A stretch of DNA of 64,000 nt from Bacillus methanolicus (GCF_008764295.1 NZ_VTQX01000001.1:186001-250000), one strand, 5' to 3'; counted from the first letter of the stretch, positions 1-9,158 are shown. Notes: a model not told the origin generated them from the letters alone. Numbers and translations are program-made.

Positions 1-146
1 TTGCAGACGATGCTTATTTTTAGTTCACGAACGCTTAATTGGAATTGATCACCTACTTGAGTAGGACTTAAGCTAGTTGATTGGAGTGGAAGAGGCTTGA
101 CTCCTAGGATATTAGAAGGTGTATTCGGACTAATTGAGTAAATCAT
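1..146 (-). CDS. Partial hypothetical ORF running off the left edge
   Basis: An open frame of 48 codons starts at an ATG at 146 and is still open at the window edge. The composition is protein-like (NILGVKPLPL, then SPTQVGDQFQLSVRELKISI). An in-frame TGA lies just upstream, so the ATG is the only normal start, but no convincing ribosome binding site precedes it. I do not recognise the family. It could be the start of a small spore-related protein or chance. Sequence left of the window is needed to decide. Confidence 0.3.
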   Translation of the reverse strand, partial: MIYSISPNTPSNILGVKPLPLQSTSLSPTQVGDQFQLSVRELKISIVC

Positions 147-303
147 GAAATGTTCGATAAAGCGGGCTATTCAACTGACTGAAACAAATGATGCTTGCAA
201 GAGTTCAATCCGATGAAAAGCACCAATATAAAGCAAATAGCCGGAACAAGCAACTCTGGAGCGAAAATCAGCGCAAATTTAACCGCATTTCTATCCCAAA
301 ATG

Positions 304-346
304 GCAAAAGACACCGAGAGGTAACCCTCACGATGCCTTTGTCGAC
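304..346. repeat. Hairpin repeat, copy 1
   Basis: On the minus strand this reads as an imperfect inverted repeat with CGACAAAGGCATCG on one side and GGTGTCTTTTGC on the other. The same element, better preserved, is at 12523-12564. It resembles the terminator-like hairpin repeats scattered between genes in Bacillaceae. Confidence 0.5.
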
Positions 347-351
347 AAACA

Positions 352-381
352 AAACTCCGCTCAAAGCATTGAGCGGAGTTT
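352..381 (-). terminator. Intrinsic terminator of the 384-671 gene
   Basis: Stem ACTCCGCTC / GAGCGGAGT with an 8-nt loop. On the minus strand it is followed by TTTTGTTTGTC. It lies immediately after the stop of the gene at 384-671 and probably ends the typA-ylaH transcript. Confidence 0.8.
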
Positions 382-383
382 CG

Positions 384-671
384 TTATTGCGGATAATTGC
401 GATACTTTTCTGGTTGTTGATTAATCTGATTTAACATGACCTCAATTAACTCTCGGGGAAACCTTTGCTTTTTTCTTTCTCCCTGTTCATCAAAGTGAAC
501 ATAGTACATGTCTTCATCCTTGGAAACTTCGATATTCGAAAGCATATGCTTTTCTAACAAAATGTCATAAAACATTTTCTCTGTTTCAACTGCGGCTGTA
601 TCCTCCGGGCGTGCATCAATCACAATTTTGATCGTTAACCAATTATAGATTGCATCCTGAACTGAATTCAT
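384..671 (-). CDS. Conserved-looking 95-aa protein of unknown function
   Basis: I do not recognise this 95-residue acidic, soluble protein. It starts at an ATG preceded by GGGGAG and follows ylaH by 11 nt, so it is probably the last gene of the typA-ylaH unit. It lacks a signal peptide, membrane segments and cysteines. The N-terminal part reads as an alternating helix/strand domain and the C-terminus as a helix (RELIEVMLNQINQQPEKY). B. subtilis has the zinc protein YlaI in this position, and this protein is not YlaI. Confidence 0.75.
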   Translation of the reverse strand: MNSVQDAIYNWLTIKIVIDARPEDTAAVETEKMFYDILLEKHMLSNIEVSKDEDMYYVHFDEQGERKKQRFPRELIEVMLNQINQQPEKYRNYPQ

Positions 672-682
672 AGCTCTCCCCT

Positions 683-997
683 TTACACTTCATGCTCTTT
701 ATGTTTTCTCTCTTGATGCAAGCGAATTTTATATATGATTAAAATCAGCGCTGCCACCACTAACCCTTCTGCAATCGGCAAAAATACAGCAAAAAAAGTT
801 AAGATGGTACATCCGAATATTAAGAAAGCATAAATAATAATGTTTTGTAATAAAGGTAACTTTCTTGCAAATCCTAATTTAAAGACGATCACACAGAGAA
901 TAATGACAGTAATATAAAGCAGCCACATTCCCAATTTAGGATTCTCATCCACTTTAAACAGTGCGGCGAAAAAAGTCAGGCGTTCAGTAATATCCAT
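683..997 (-). CDS. ylaH: YlaH-like membrane protein
   Basis: A 104-residue integral membrane protein with three hydrophobic segments (about residues 23-42, 50-70 and 72-88) and a charged C-terminal tail rich in His, Lys and Glu. Its length and position directly downstream of typA match YlaH of B. subtilis, whose function is unknown. The ATG is preceded by a GGGGAG site. The 34-nt gap to typA suggests cotranscription. Confidence 0.85.
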   Translation of the reverse strand: MDITERLTFFAALFKVDENPKLGMWLLYITVIILCVIVFKLGFARKLPLLQNIIIYAFLIFGCTILTFFAVFLPIAEGLVVAALILIIYKIRLHQERKHKEHEV

Positions 998-1031
998 TCT
1001 TCATTACTCCCCTTATAAAGCACTTTTTCTC

Positions 1032-2861
1032 TTAAACAGTTTTCTTTTTCTTCGCAACTCTTTCTCTTTCCCCTTTATCAAGGATCTTTTTGCGAAGTCT
1101 GATTGATTCAGGTGTCACTTCTAAATATTCATCTTCATTTAAATACTCTAATGCTTCTTCAAGCGACATAATACGCGGTTTTTTCATTGTAGTCGTTTGA
1201 TCTTTTGTCGCTGAACGAACATTGGTTGCATGCTTAACCTTTGTGATATTAACCGTAATGTCGTTCTCACGGTTATGCTCTCCAACAATCATTCCTTCAT
1301 AAATCTCAGTCCCAGCATTGACAAAGATGACGCCCCGATCTTCTACTTGCATTATACCATAAGTTGTTGCTTTGCCAGATTCCATTGAGACAAGAACTCC
1401 TTGACGTCTTCCTCCAACCTGTCCTTGGGCAATTGGCTGATAGCTGTCAAAGCTATGATTAATAATTCCATATCCACGAGTTAATGTTAAAAATTCAGTT
1501 GTATAACCGATCAGTCCGCGGGCTGGCACCATAAAGATTAGACGCACCTGACCAGAACCATTGTTGATCATATCAAGCATTTCACCTTTTCTTGCACCAA
1601 TTGACTCCATTACCGCCCCTGTATGCTCTTCAGGCACATCAATCTGTACGCGTTCAACAGGCTCACAACGAACACCGTCAATTTCCCGCACGATTACCTC
1701 AGGCTTAGAAACTTGAAGTTCATAGCCTTCACGACGCATATTTTCAATAAGAATTGACAAATGAAGCTCACCTCGTCCTGACACAATCCAAGCATCCGGC
1801 GAATCGGTATTCTCAACCCTTAAGCTAACATCGGTTTGTAATTGCGCCCGTAACCGCTCTTCAATTTTTCTAGAAGTAATGAACTTTCCTTCTCTTCCCG
1901 CAAACGGACTATTGTTTACAAGAAACGTCATTTGCAATGTTGGTTCATCAATGCGTAATACAGGGAGTGCTTCCTGATGCTCAAATGGACAAACTGTTTC
2001 ACCGACATTAATGTCCTCCATCCCAGAAACAGCGATTAAATCTCCAGCATATGCTTCCTGAACTTCCTGACGTTTCAATCCAAAAAAGCCAAATATCTTT
2101 GTTACGCGGAATTGCTTAACTGTCCCATCAAGCTTCATCAAGGCAACCTGTTGACCAACCTTCATCGTTCCACGGAAAACACGGCCAATTCCAATTCTTC
2201 CAACATAATCGTTGTAGTCAAGCAAAGCAACTTGAAACTGTAAGGGCTCTTCTCTATTATCAATTGGTGCTGGAATATGTTCAACAATCGTATCATATAA
2301 AACCTGCATATTTTCATCTTGCTGCTCTGGATCTGCGCTTGCAGTACCATTAATTGCCGAAGCATAAACTACAGGGAATTCCAATTGATCTTCATTTGCG
2401 TCCAACTCAATGAATAGATCCAAAACTTCATCAATAACTTCTTTCGGACGAGCAAAATCACGATCAATTTTATTGACAACAACAATGGGTGTTAAGTTTT
2501 GTTCTAATGCTTTCTTTAAAACAAAACGAGTTTGCGGCATACAGCCTTCATAGGCATCGACAACTAATAAAACACCATCAACCATTTTCATGATTCGCTC
2601 CACTTCACCGCCAAAGTCTGCGTGGCCCGGAGTATCTAAAATATTGATTCTAGTGTCCTTATATTGAATCGCAGTATTTTTCGCCAAAATCGTAATTCCA
2701 CGTTCTCTCTCGATGTCGTTAGAATCCATCGCACGCTCTTCAACATGCTCATTTGTACGAAATGTCCCCGACTGTTTTAATAATTGATCGACTAGGGTTG
2801 TTTTCCCGTGGTCAACGTGTGCAATGATCGCAATGTTGCGAATATCTTCTCTTATTTTCAA
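1032..2861 (-). CDS. typA: Ribosome-associated GTPase TypA/BipA
   Basis: A translational GTPase of the EF-G class that binds 70S ribosomes and helps 50S assembly and stress adaptation. G1 reads AHVDHGKTT, followed by DTPGHADFGGEVER (G3) and NKIDRDFARP (G4). Domain II, the EF-G-like alpha/beta domain and the lysine-rich C-terminus follow, for about 609 residues, the family length. I place the start at the TTG at 2861: AGGAG lies eight bases upstream, and the sequence then begins like B. subtilis TypA (MK-R-D-RNIAIIAHVDHGK). A GTG nine bases earlier is possible but has poor spacing. Confidence 0.97.
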   Translation of the reverse strand: MKIREDIRNIAIIAHVDHGKTTLVDQLLKQSGTFRTNEHVEERAMDSNDIERERGITILAKNTAIQYKDTRINILDTPGHADFGGEVERIMKMVDGVLLVVDAYEGCMPQTRFVLKKALEQNLTPIVVVNKIDRDFARPKEVIDEVLDLFIELDANEDQLEFPVVYASAINGTASADPEQQDENMQVLYDTIVEHIPAPIDNREEPLQFQVALLDYNDYVGRIGIGRVFRGTMKVGQQVALMKLDGTVKQFRVTKIFGFFGLKRQEVQEAYAGDLIAVSGMEDINVGETVCPFEHQEALPVLRIDEPTLQMTFLVNNSPFAGREGKFITSRKIEERLRAQLQTDVSLRVENTDSPDAWIVSGRGELHLSILIENMRREGYELQVSKPEVIVREIDGVRCEPVERVQIDVPEEHTGAVMESIGARKGEMLDMINNGSGQVRLIFMVPARGLIGYTTEFLTLTRGYGIINHSFDSYQPIAQGQVGGRRQGVLVSMESGKATTYGIMQVEDRGVIFVNAGTEIYEGMIVGEHNRENDITVNITKVKHATNVRSATKDQTTTMKKPRIMSLEEALEYLNEDEYLEVTPESIRLRKKILDKGERERVAKKKKTV

Positions 2862-2987
2862 AAATTCCACTCCTACCTTTATTCAACTTTACTCTATTTA
2901 ATATTCTGTAGCCTAACTGAAATATTATAACATAAACAATGTAGAAACCTATACGCTTTTTATGTTAAATTAGATGAAGAAATGCAA

Positions 2988-3047
2988 AGGAAAGCGCCTT
3001 CGAAATGAGAAAAAAGAGATTAAGCCCATTTCCAAAGGACGCTTTCC
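2988..3047. promoter_or_regulatory. Long imperfect hairpin upstream of ylaF
   Basis: AGGAAAGCG-CCTT-CGAAATG (2988-3007) pairs with CATTTCC-AAAGGACGCTTTCCT (3026-3047) around an 18-nt A-rich loop, giving about 20 paired bases with small bulges. It ends 25 bases before the ylaF start codon and is not followed by a U tract, so it is probably not a terminator. It may be a leader structure or a repeat remnant. Confidence 0.55.
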
Positions 3048-3072
3048 TATACTTAAACGGGGGGAATTTATA

Positions 3073-3252
3073 GTGAGTAACATTAAATGGCCATTTTTAT
3101 TTTTAGCGATAGCTGCAGTTGCTTGTATGGGGGGAGTAGGCATCGCTATTAGCTATCGAAGCATAATCGGAACTGTAATTTCCCTTATTGCATTTATAGC
3201 CGTAATGGGGTTCGGTTTTACTTTAAAACGAAAATATAGAAATGAAAACTGA
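3073..3252 (+). CDS. ylaF: YlaF, DUF5325 small membrane protein
   Basis: A 59-residue protein with two hydrophobic segments and a basic tail (GFGFTLKRKYRNEN). It matches YlaF/DUF5325 in sequence pattern (NIKWPFLFLAI) and in position next to typA, which is divergent here. A longer frame opens at 2974, but I choose the GTG at 3073: a GGGGGG ribosome binding site sits eight bases upstream, and the homologous part begins there. The extra N-terminal frame would run through the 2988-3047 hairpin. Function unknown. Confidence 0.85.
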   Translation: MSNIKWPFLFLAIAAVACMGGVGIAISYRSIIGTVISLIAFIAVMGFGFTLKRKYRNEN

Positions 3253-3280
3253 GTTGATAGAATTCCTGTCAACTCCGTTT
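3242..3280. terminator. Bidirectional terminator ylaF / suhB
   Basis: GAAAAC-TGAGTTGA pairs with TCAACTC-CGTTTTC, followed by ATTATTT on the plus strand and A/T-rich sequence on the minus strand. It lies between the convergent stops of ylaF and suhB. Confidence 0.75.
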
Positions 3281-3296
3281 TCATTATTTGTAAAAT

Positions 3297-4094
3297 TCAC
3301 CACTCTCGATTTCCTAAATACTTCTTTAAAATCTCTTCATGAAGTCCTGGCTTAGAAATAAAAATGGAGTTTTCATCTAATAGTTGAATGGGTTCACCTT
3401 TTAATGTGCTGGCTACTCCTCCCACTTCCTCAATAAGAACTAAACCACCGGCAAAATCCCAAGGAGAAAGGCGGAGTGTCATGTATGCATCCAATCTTCC
3501 AGCAGCCACTTGGGCAATTTCAATTGCTGCAGAACCGTATGACCTTGTCCCACGAGCATCCTTTACTACAGCCCCTAAAATAACTGGATCAATTCTCCTA
3601 TTCGGCGTAACCCAAGTCGCATTTATGCCAATAATCGCTTGTGAAACAGTAACTTCTCCAAGTGTATTTAAACGCATATCATTCACGTAAGCACCTTCAC
3701 CTTTTATGGCATGGTAAAGCTCATCATGAACCACATCATAAATAAGGCCGATCTTTCCGACCCCGTTCTCATATATTCCAATAGAGATAGCAAAATTTCT
3801 CTGCTGATGAACAAAGTTCATGGTGCCATCGATCGGATCAATGATCCAGACAACTCCAGATAATTCTTTTAATGTGTCACCATTCCCTTCCTCTCCTAAT
3901 ACTTTGTGGTCTGGATACCGCTCTTTTATTTTTGTAATAAAAAAACGCTCTGTTTCTTTATCAATATTCGTGACAAGATCATTGGCATTCGATTTAGTCT
4001 CTATATTAAGAGTTGATTTGAAAGATTTCTTAATCCTCTCTCCAGCTTCTTTTATCCAGCTTGAGGCACTTGCAAAAATCTCATTATTATTCAC
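3297..4094 (-). CDS. suhB: Inositol-1-monophosphatase family protein (YktC/SuhB)
   Basis: A Mg2+-dependent phosphatase of the inositol monophosphatase family, 265 residues. Metal-binding motifs are visible: EEGN near residue 69, WIIDPIDGTMNF near 83-94 and SPWDFAGG near 211-218. B. subtilis YktC at this locus hydrolyses myo-inositol-1-phosphate; the natural substrate is not certain. The start is a GTG at 4094 with only a modest upstream purine stretch. It is transcribed alone, towards ylaF. Confidence 0.9.
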   Translation of the reverse strand: MNNNEIFASASSWIKEAGERIKKSFKSTLNIETKSNANDLVTNIDKETERFFITKIKERYPDHKVLGEEGNGDTLKELSGVVWIIDPIDGTMNFVHQQRNFAISIGIYENGVGKIGLIYDVVHDELYHAIKGEGAYVNDMRLNTLGEVTVSQAIIGINATWVTPNRRIDPVILGAVVKDARGTRSYGSAAIEIAQVAAGRLDAYMTLRLSPWDFAGGLVLIEEVGGVASTLKGEPIQLLDENSIFISKPGLHEEILKKYLGNREW

Positions 4095-4221
4095 CTAGAT
4101 CGCTTCCCATCTTCTATAATTAGTTCTTTTCACTAGCGTAAATCAAATATGTGTACGGTTCAACTAATTTTACTTTTCCCCAATTAAAATTCATCCACCC
4201 ATCTCAATCGTTTCAAAAAAG

Positions 4222-4261
4222 TAAAAACGAACACCTATTTTCTTATAGGAGTCCGTTTTTA
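4222..4261 (-). terminator. Terminator of ykzI
   Basis: On the minus strand AAAAACGGAC..CCTAT / ATAGG..GTTCGTTTTT forms a stem with a short A-rich loop, followed by ACTTTTTTG. It lies about 50 bases after the ykzI stop. Confidence 0.75.
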
Positions 4262-4311
4262 ACCCGAATGCTGTTCCATTTCTCTAACCATTTATTAGTT
4301 CCCCTTGCCCA

Positions 4312-4506
4312 CTATAGAGCCTTTAAGCGTAATAGTTCTGCTCGAATTCTTTCAAGCTTTTGCTTTGATTTTTCCTTTTGATCATCATTATCTTCAGCCA
4401 TCGCATCGAACAATGTCAATAGCTCATAATCCAGCTCCAACCTTAAAACAGCTTTCCTTTCCTTTTCTAAATCTCTCTTTTTTAACGTATTCATCAACTG
4501 CTTCAT
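4312..4506 (-). CDS. ykzI: Small coiled-coil protein YkzI
   Basis: A 64-residue, highly charged protein that is almost entirely helical (KKRDLEKERKAVLRLELDYE, then KQKLERIRAELLRL). Position between suhB (yktC) and yktB is the same as ykzI in B. subtilis, which is the main reason for the name. It starts at an ATG with AAAGGAG ten bases upstream and has its own terminator. Function unknown. Confidence 0.7.
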   Translation of the reverse strand: MKQLMNTLKKRDLEKERKAVLRLELDYELLTLFDAMAEDNDDQKEKSKQKLERIRAELLRLKAL

Positions 4507-4828
4507 GAAACAGACACTCCTTTCAATTAAATTAAAATCGCTCTTTTAAAAAAGATTCGAAAATTATGAACTTCCCAAAGGTGTTTAATAGGCTATTTGT
4601 ATTGCCTTTCTTTTTTCAAGTCGCTAAACATTCTAACTTTTTATATATGATATGAGGATTTGATTTTGGATGCAACTAATTTGTGTTATCGCCTAATTAT
4701 GACGAGTTTCGATTTATTTCACCATATCTCAATGAAGGACTGCGAAAATAGATCGCAGAAGGCATGATATTTTTTGTTTTAAGGGTGATTATGCTACAAT
4801 ATTTGACAAAGGACTGAGGAGGGAAAGT
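4507..4828. other. Intergenic region between divergent ykzI and yktB
   Basis: AT-rich, no gene seen. It must hold both promoters. TACAAT at 4793-4798 with TTTTTG 18 bases upstream is a possible yktB promoter but weak. Confidence 0.4.
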
Positions 4829-5449
4829 ATGAAATTATCTAGCTTTACCGATGCTGATTTTAATGTATTTAAAATAGATGGCTTTGAAGAAAGAATGGAT
4901 GCTCTTAAGGAAAATATTAGACCAAAGCTTGAAGCATTAGGTGATCATTTTGCACCAACACTATCTGCGCTAACTGGCTCAGAAATGTATGCTCATGTTG
5001 CGAAGCACGCAAGGAGAACAGTGAATCCACCGAAAGATACATGGGTAGCATTTGCCAGCAATTCACGCGGTTATAAGATGCTACCGCATTTTCAAATTGG
5101 CTTGTGGGAAACACATGTTTTTGTTTGGTTCGCTGTAATATATGAAGCACCTAATAAGGCTGAGTTCGGAAAGACATTAGAGAAAAAGCTAACAGCGATT
5201 TATAAAGATACACCTAAAGATTTTGTTTGGTCTGGTGATCATACAAAGCCTGATGTAATTCCACATAAGAATCTGAAAAAAGAGGAATTAAAGGCATTGT
5301 TTGAGCGTTTACAAACCGTTAAAAAAGCTGAGATTCTCTGCGGCTATCAAATTCCAAGAGAAGAAGCGGTTGCAATGTCAAGCGATGACTTTGTTAAAAA
5401 GGTTGAACAAGTATTTAATCAATTATTACCCCTTTACAAACTGGCTTAA
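4829..5449 (+). CDS. yktB: YktB, UPF0637/DUF1054 protein
   Basis: A 206-residue soluble protein of the DUF1054 (UPF0637) family, recognised by the N-terminal [18 protein letters not shown], the central [20 protein letters not shown] and the locus order ykzI-yktB-yktA. Start ATG with GGAGGGAAAGT upstream. The family is confined mainly to Firmicutes, and its molecular function is unknown. Confidence 0.9.
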   Translation: MKLSSFTDADFNVFKIDGFEERMDALKENIRPKLEALGDHFAPTLSALTGSEMYAHVAKHARRTVNPPKDTWVAFASNSRGYKMLPHFQIGLWETHVFVWFAVIYEAPNKAEFGKTLEKKLTAIYKDTPKDFVWSGDHTKPDVIPHKNLKKEELKALFERLQTVKKAEILCGYQIPREEAVAMSSDDFVKKVEQVFNQLLPLYKLA

Positions 5450-5452
5450 ACG

Positions 5453-5502
5453 TGTAAGGTTGCCTAATTTAAAACGCAAATTAGGCCCCAGACTTCCTTA
5501 CA
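5453..5502 (+). other. Nested hairpin after yktB
   Basis: An outer stem TGTAAGG / CCTTACA encloses an inner perfect stem GCCTAATTT / AAATTAGGC. It follows the yktB stop by 3 bases and has only a weak downstream T run, so it may stabilise the mRNA end rather than terminate. Confidence 0.5.
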
Positions 5503-5611
5503 TTTCTGCTTTGTTAAATGGTATTATTAATGTCAATACCTACATATAACAAATTCTTAATGTAAAGGGAAGGACTACCGACCATTTTTTCTAATCAAAA
5601 ATAGAGTTCAT

Positions 5612-5656
5612 ATAAAAAATAGCTGATGGAGTCACAATCCACCAGCTATTTTTTAA
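5612..5656. terminator. Bidirectional terminator yktB / yktA
   Basis: AAAAAATAGCTGaTGG and CCAcCAGCTATTTTTT form a stem with A and T tracts on both sides, suitable for the convergent genes on either side. Confidence 0.85.
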
Positions 5657-5707
5657 CGTTCAACCTTTCGTAGCCACACTCAGCAATTTTCTGCCGAGAA
5701 CTCCCTG

Positions 5708-5977
5708 TTACATTTTAATAATTTGTCCTCGTTCACTTTCCTTTGCTTTTTTTATAGTTCGATAAGAAGAATAACCGCTGCTCTCTTCAAATTCACCGCA
5801 TAGCTTCTTTTCCTCTGACTTACTGGGAACAATCTCTTTAAATCTTCGGTACGATGCCATTAAAACATCCCGTTCAATTCCCCTTTCATATGCTGCTTCA
5901 ATGTGTTCGAAAAATTTAACCACATCAACAATCTCTTCAGTAGACCAATGATAATCAATAGGATATTGATATTCCAT
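5708..5977 (-). CDS. yktA: YktA, UPF0223 protein
   Basis: An 89-residue helical protein with the UPF0223 start [20 protein letters not shown] and C-terminal [16 protein letters not shown]. Length and locus agree with YktA. No catalytic motif is known. It is transcribed divergently from speA, and the pair shares the 5978-6253 intergenic region. Confidence 0.9.
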   Translation of the reverse strand: MEYQYPIDYHWSTEEIVDVVKFFEHIEAAYERGIERDVLMASYRRFKEIVPSKSEEKKLCGEFEESSGYSSYRTIKKAKESERGQIIKM

Positions 5978-6253
5978 GTTTACATCCGCTCGCTTTCTTT
6001 AACTAACAGTGATTTTAGCGCCTCTCTTCTAGAAAAGCAAGTTATCACCCTTTTCCTCAAAAAATGAACGTAGTTGCCAGCTACTTATTTTTTTTACGGT
6101 TATTTTCATGATTCCTTCGAAAACTATCAGTATTACATTAATTTTTCTTTGCACTAGTACGGATTAATGCTATAATTCATTTGTTTTCCTTCATTATGAT
6201 AAAGAAAATAAATGCGAAATACTTATATTCTAATAAAGAGGTGTGGAAATACT

Positions 6254-7723
6254 TTGTCACAATTTGAAACACCGTTATTTAACGGACTACTTGAACACGC
6301 AAAAAAAAATCCAATCCAATTCCATATTCCTGGCCATAAAAAAGGGGTGGGAATGGATGCCGATTTTCGAGAATTTATCGGAGACAACGCTCTATCCATC
6401 GATTTAATTAATATTGGACCACTGGATGATTTACACGCACCAAAGGGAATTATTAAACAAGCTCAAGATTTAGCAGCAGAAGCATTCGGGGCAGATTATA
6501 CTTTTTTCTCAGTCCAAGGGACAAGCGGTGCCATTATGACAATGGTGATGACTGTATGCGGACCTGGAGATAAAATTATCGTCCCTCGAAATGTGCATAA
6601 ATCGGTGATGTCGGCGATTATCTTCTCTGGCGCCCTTCCTATTTTTATCCATCCAGAGGTTGATGAACAGCTCGGAATTTCTCATGGAATTACGACTGAT
6701 TCTGTAACAAGAGCAATCGAACAAAATCCTGATGCAAAAGGATTACTTGTAATCAATCCAACCTATTTTGGTATATCTGCAGATTTGAAACAGATTGTGG
6801 AAATAGCTCACTCTTTTGACATCCCCGTGTTAGTCGATGAAGCACATGGAGTACATATTCATTTTCATGAAAAACTGCCAATGTCCGCAATGCAAGCAGG
6901 CGCAGATATGTCTGCTACAAGTGTTCATAAACTAGGCGGTTCTATGACACAAAGCTCCATTTTAAATGTTAAAGAAGGGCTTGTTTCCCCAAAAAGAGTT
7001 CAAACGATTTTAAGTATGCTAACGACTACATCGACTTCTTATTTGCTGCTGGCATCTTTAGACGTTGCTCGTAAACAATTAGCTGTAAAAGGGCATGAGC
7101 TCATTGAAGAAACCATCCAGTTGGCCCAATATATACGTCATGAAATTAATCAAATTGAACATCTGTACTGTGTTGGAGCGGAAATCCTCGGCTCCATGGC
7201 TACCTTTGACTATGATCCAACGAAATTAATCATTTCTGTGAAAGAACTTGGAATTACTGGTTACGAGGTCGAAAAATGGCTTCGAGGAATGTATAATATT
7301 GAAGTCGAATTATCTGATCTCTATAATATCCTTTGTATTGTGACCCCGGGAGACACAAAGAGGGAAGCTGATATTTTGCTCAAAGCCCTTAGAGAGCTCT
7401 CAAAAAACCGAATCAAGAGAACAGAACAAATAGAAAGTAAAGTATTATTGCCAGATATCCCTTTATTAGCATTAACTCCTCGAGATGCATTTTATGCTGA
7501 AACTGAGCTCGTACCCTTTGATCAATCTGAAGGAAGAATCATTGCGGAATTTATCATGGTCTATCCTCCTGGAATCCCAATTTTTATTCCTGGAGAGATT
7601 ATCACTAAAGATAATCTCCTCTATATTAAGAAGAATATCGAAGTTGGTTTACCAGTACAAGGACCAGAGAATTTTGATGCACGGATGCTAAGAGTGATAA
7701 AAGAACATAAAGCAATCCAATAA
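6254..7723 (+). CDS. speA: Arginine decarboxylase SpeA (PLP fold type I)
   Basis: A biosynthetic arginine decarboxylase of the Orn/Lys/Arg class, first step of agmatine/polyamine synthesis; 489 residues. Visible features: QFHIPGHKKG at the N-terminus, SVQGTSGAIMT, the aspartate and histidine of VDEAHGVHIHFH, and the PLP lysine in ATSVHKLGGSMTQSS. A longer frame starts at 6212, but homology begins at TTG 6254 (MSQFETPLF...), with AAAGAGGTG upstream. It matches B. subtilis SpeA nearly end to end. A strong terminator follows. Confidence 0.95.
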   Translation: MSQFETPLFNGLLEHAKKNPIQFHIPGHKKGVGMDADFREFIGDNALSIDLINIGPLDDLHAPKGIIKQAQDLAAEAFGADYTFFSVQGTSGAIMTMVMTVCGPGDKIIVPRNVHKSVMSAIIFSGALPIFIHPEVDEQLGISHGITTDSVTRAIEQNPDAKGLLVINPTYFGISADLKQIVEIAHSFDIPVLVDEAHGVHIHFHEKLPMSAMQAGADMSATSVHKLGGSMTQSSILNVKEGLVSPKRVQTILSMLTTTSTSYLLLASLDVARKQLAVKGHELIEETIQLAQYIRHEINQIEHLYCVGAEILGSMATFDYDPTKLIISVKELGITGYEVEKWLRGMYNIEVELSDLYNILCIVTPGDTKREADILLKALRELSKNRIKRTEQIESKVLLPDIPLLALTPRDAFYAETELVPFDQSEGRIIAEFIMVYPPGIPIFIPGEIITKDNLLYIKKNIEVGLPVQGPENFDARMLRVIKEHKAIQ

Positions 7724-7761
7724 AAAATCAAACCTGACATTAAGTCAGGTTTGATTTTTTA
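7723..7761 (+). terminator. Terminator of speA
   Basis: AAAAATCAAACCTGAC / GTCAGGTTTGATTTTTT, a perfect stem with a 4-6 base loop and a U tract, overlapping the speA stop codon. Confidence 0.9.
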
Positions 7762-7865
7762 TTGGATTCGTCTACAAATGGAAGCAATTTCTTTTAAAAT
7801 GAATTTTTCAATTAAATATTGTCCTTATCTTTCACAATTTCCAACACCTTTTTTCATTTTTACAT

Positions 7866-8854
7866 TCACCTGATCAACTTTTTTAAAATAATAAGATCAC
7901 CATCCCATTCGAGAATATATAATTTGCCATCACAATAATCCATGCTGCATATTTTAAAGAGACTCACTTTTTTAGGGTCAACTTCATAGACATCATTTTT
8001 GATACTTTTTTTAACAAGTGGATTTCCAGCAATTGTATAAATATTATGATCTCTTGAATCAATCATACGAACGACATGATTTTGAGTATCTCCTATAAAA
8101 ATATTATTATCTTCATCTATTGAAAGGGCCCAAGGACCATCAAAATATTCGTTCTGGTTACTGCCAAATGTTGCAAATTTTGCATTCTTTCCGTCGCCAT
8201 CATAACCTGGCTTTCCATTTCCTGCTAAAGTTTCAATGGTTTTCGTTAAAACATTAACCCGCCTTAATGCGAAATTTTTACTATCTAACACACAAATATT
8301 TCCTCTTGCATCTCGACGAATGTCATATATCCAATTAAAACGTGCCTCTGAATAAGAAACTGTCTCAAGATTAAATCCAGGCTCAACACTTCCTATGATA
8401 TTTTTCAATTGGCCATTTTCAGTAAACTGGAACAAACGACAGCCGGTAATGTCATTCACCCAAAGATCATGATTTACATCAAAAACGCAATTTCCGAGAG
8501 CTTTAATGCCATGGCTCTTCCCATCAATAAAGACCGTGTAGGAAAGCTTTTGAGGATTGAGCTTATAAATATAATTATTTCCATGACTGGAGACTATATA
8601 TGCTCTTCATCCATATCAGTAATATAATGTGGATTCTCGAGGTCAACTAAAATATGCCTATCTCCCTTCACTTCTATTTGCTTTCCCGCTGTCCAAGCTA
8701 ATTTTCCTGCTCCTTCATATTGGCCAATCCAATGTTCATCATAGCTTAAAGCATAACGATTCCCCCTGCCATCAAAAAATCCAAAAGGAGGCTCGTTATC
8801 TTTCCAAGTATCCTTTGAATCATACGAAATTATTTTCTCTACAGTCCAACGCAA
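7866..8854 (-). pseudogene. NHL-repeat protein gene broken by a frameshift
   Basis: Two adjacent minus-strand frames read as one protein of about 330 residues once an AT dinucleotide near 8594-8600 is removed (CATATATAG to CATATAG restores ...DEEHIVSSHGNNYIYKL). The downstream part has NHL/beta-propeller repeats (GKPGYDGDG, ALSIDEDNNIFIGDTQNHVVR, GDLIILK). I place the start at a TTG (8854) behind AGGAGAG. There is no signal peptide, so the protein would be cytoplasmic if made. NHL propellers usually bind ligands or proteins; no enzymatic function can be assigned. The gene sits between speA and SR1, where B. subtilis has none. The frameshift may be real decay, phase variation in (AT)3 or a sequencing error. 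Confidence 0.75.
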
Positions 8855-8942
8855 TATTTTCTCTCCTATCTTAAAGTTTATTTTCTTTTCTTTGAAGTAC
8901 ATTAACGAACAAAAATAGTTTAATGTGTCATACAATTTACAC

Positions 8943-8971
8943 TTGAATAATTAATTATGTTATATTATTAT
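8943..8971 (+). promoter_or_regulatory. SR1 promoter with candidate CcpN site
   Basis: TTGAAT (8943-8948) and TATTAT (8966-8971) with a 17-base spacer. TATGTTATATT at 8956-8966 fits the CcpN operator consensus as I remember it (TRTGHYATAYW) and sits between the promoter elements. This agrees with B. subtilis, where CcpN represses sr1 under glycolytic conditions. Confidence 0.6.
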
Positions 8972-9041
8972 TTAATTAACGCTATTAAACGCTTACATTT
9001 TTACGTTTTTTTACAATATTAATAAAAAAGGAGACTGGAAA

Positions 9042-9158
9042 ATGGGTACAATCGTTTGCCAAACATGTGAATCAACTGTTGAGCATTTCGAGGATGAAAA
9101 GGTAACTATTCTGTACGCCAAATGCAACTGCTGTCAATCTTCAAAAGAAGAAAAATAA
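9042..9158 (+). CDS. sr1P: SR1P, GapA-binding peptide
   Basis: A 38-codon reading frame, MGTIVCQTCESTVEHFEDEK then VTILYAKCNCCQSSKEEK, behind AAAGGAG. It matches SR1P, which in B. subtilis binds the glycolytic GAPDH GapA and promotes its interaction with RNase J1. The RNase J1 gene is also in this window at 20733-22400. Five cysteines (C6, C9, C28, C30, C31) suggest a small metal- or thiol-containing fold. Ordinary gene callers often miss it because of its size. Confidence 0.88.
   Translation: MGTIVCQTCESTVEHFEDEKVTILYAKCNCCQSSKEEK

Noticed and set aside
2974-3072. N-terminal extension of YlaF by 33 residues
   Set aside because: It would be encoded by the hairpin at 2988-3047, has no ribosome binding site and lies outside the conserved part.
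3388-3690. Antisense open frames over suhB, pdhC, dapH, the MFS gene and others
   Set aside because: They mirror real genes on the opposite strand, lack binding sites and have low-complexity translations.
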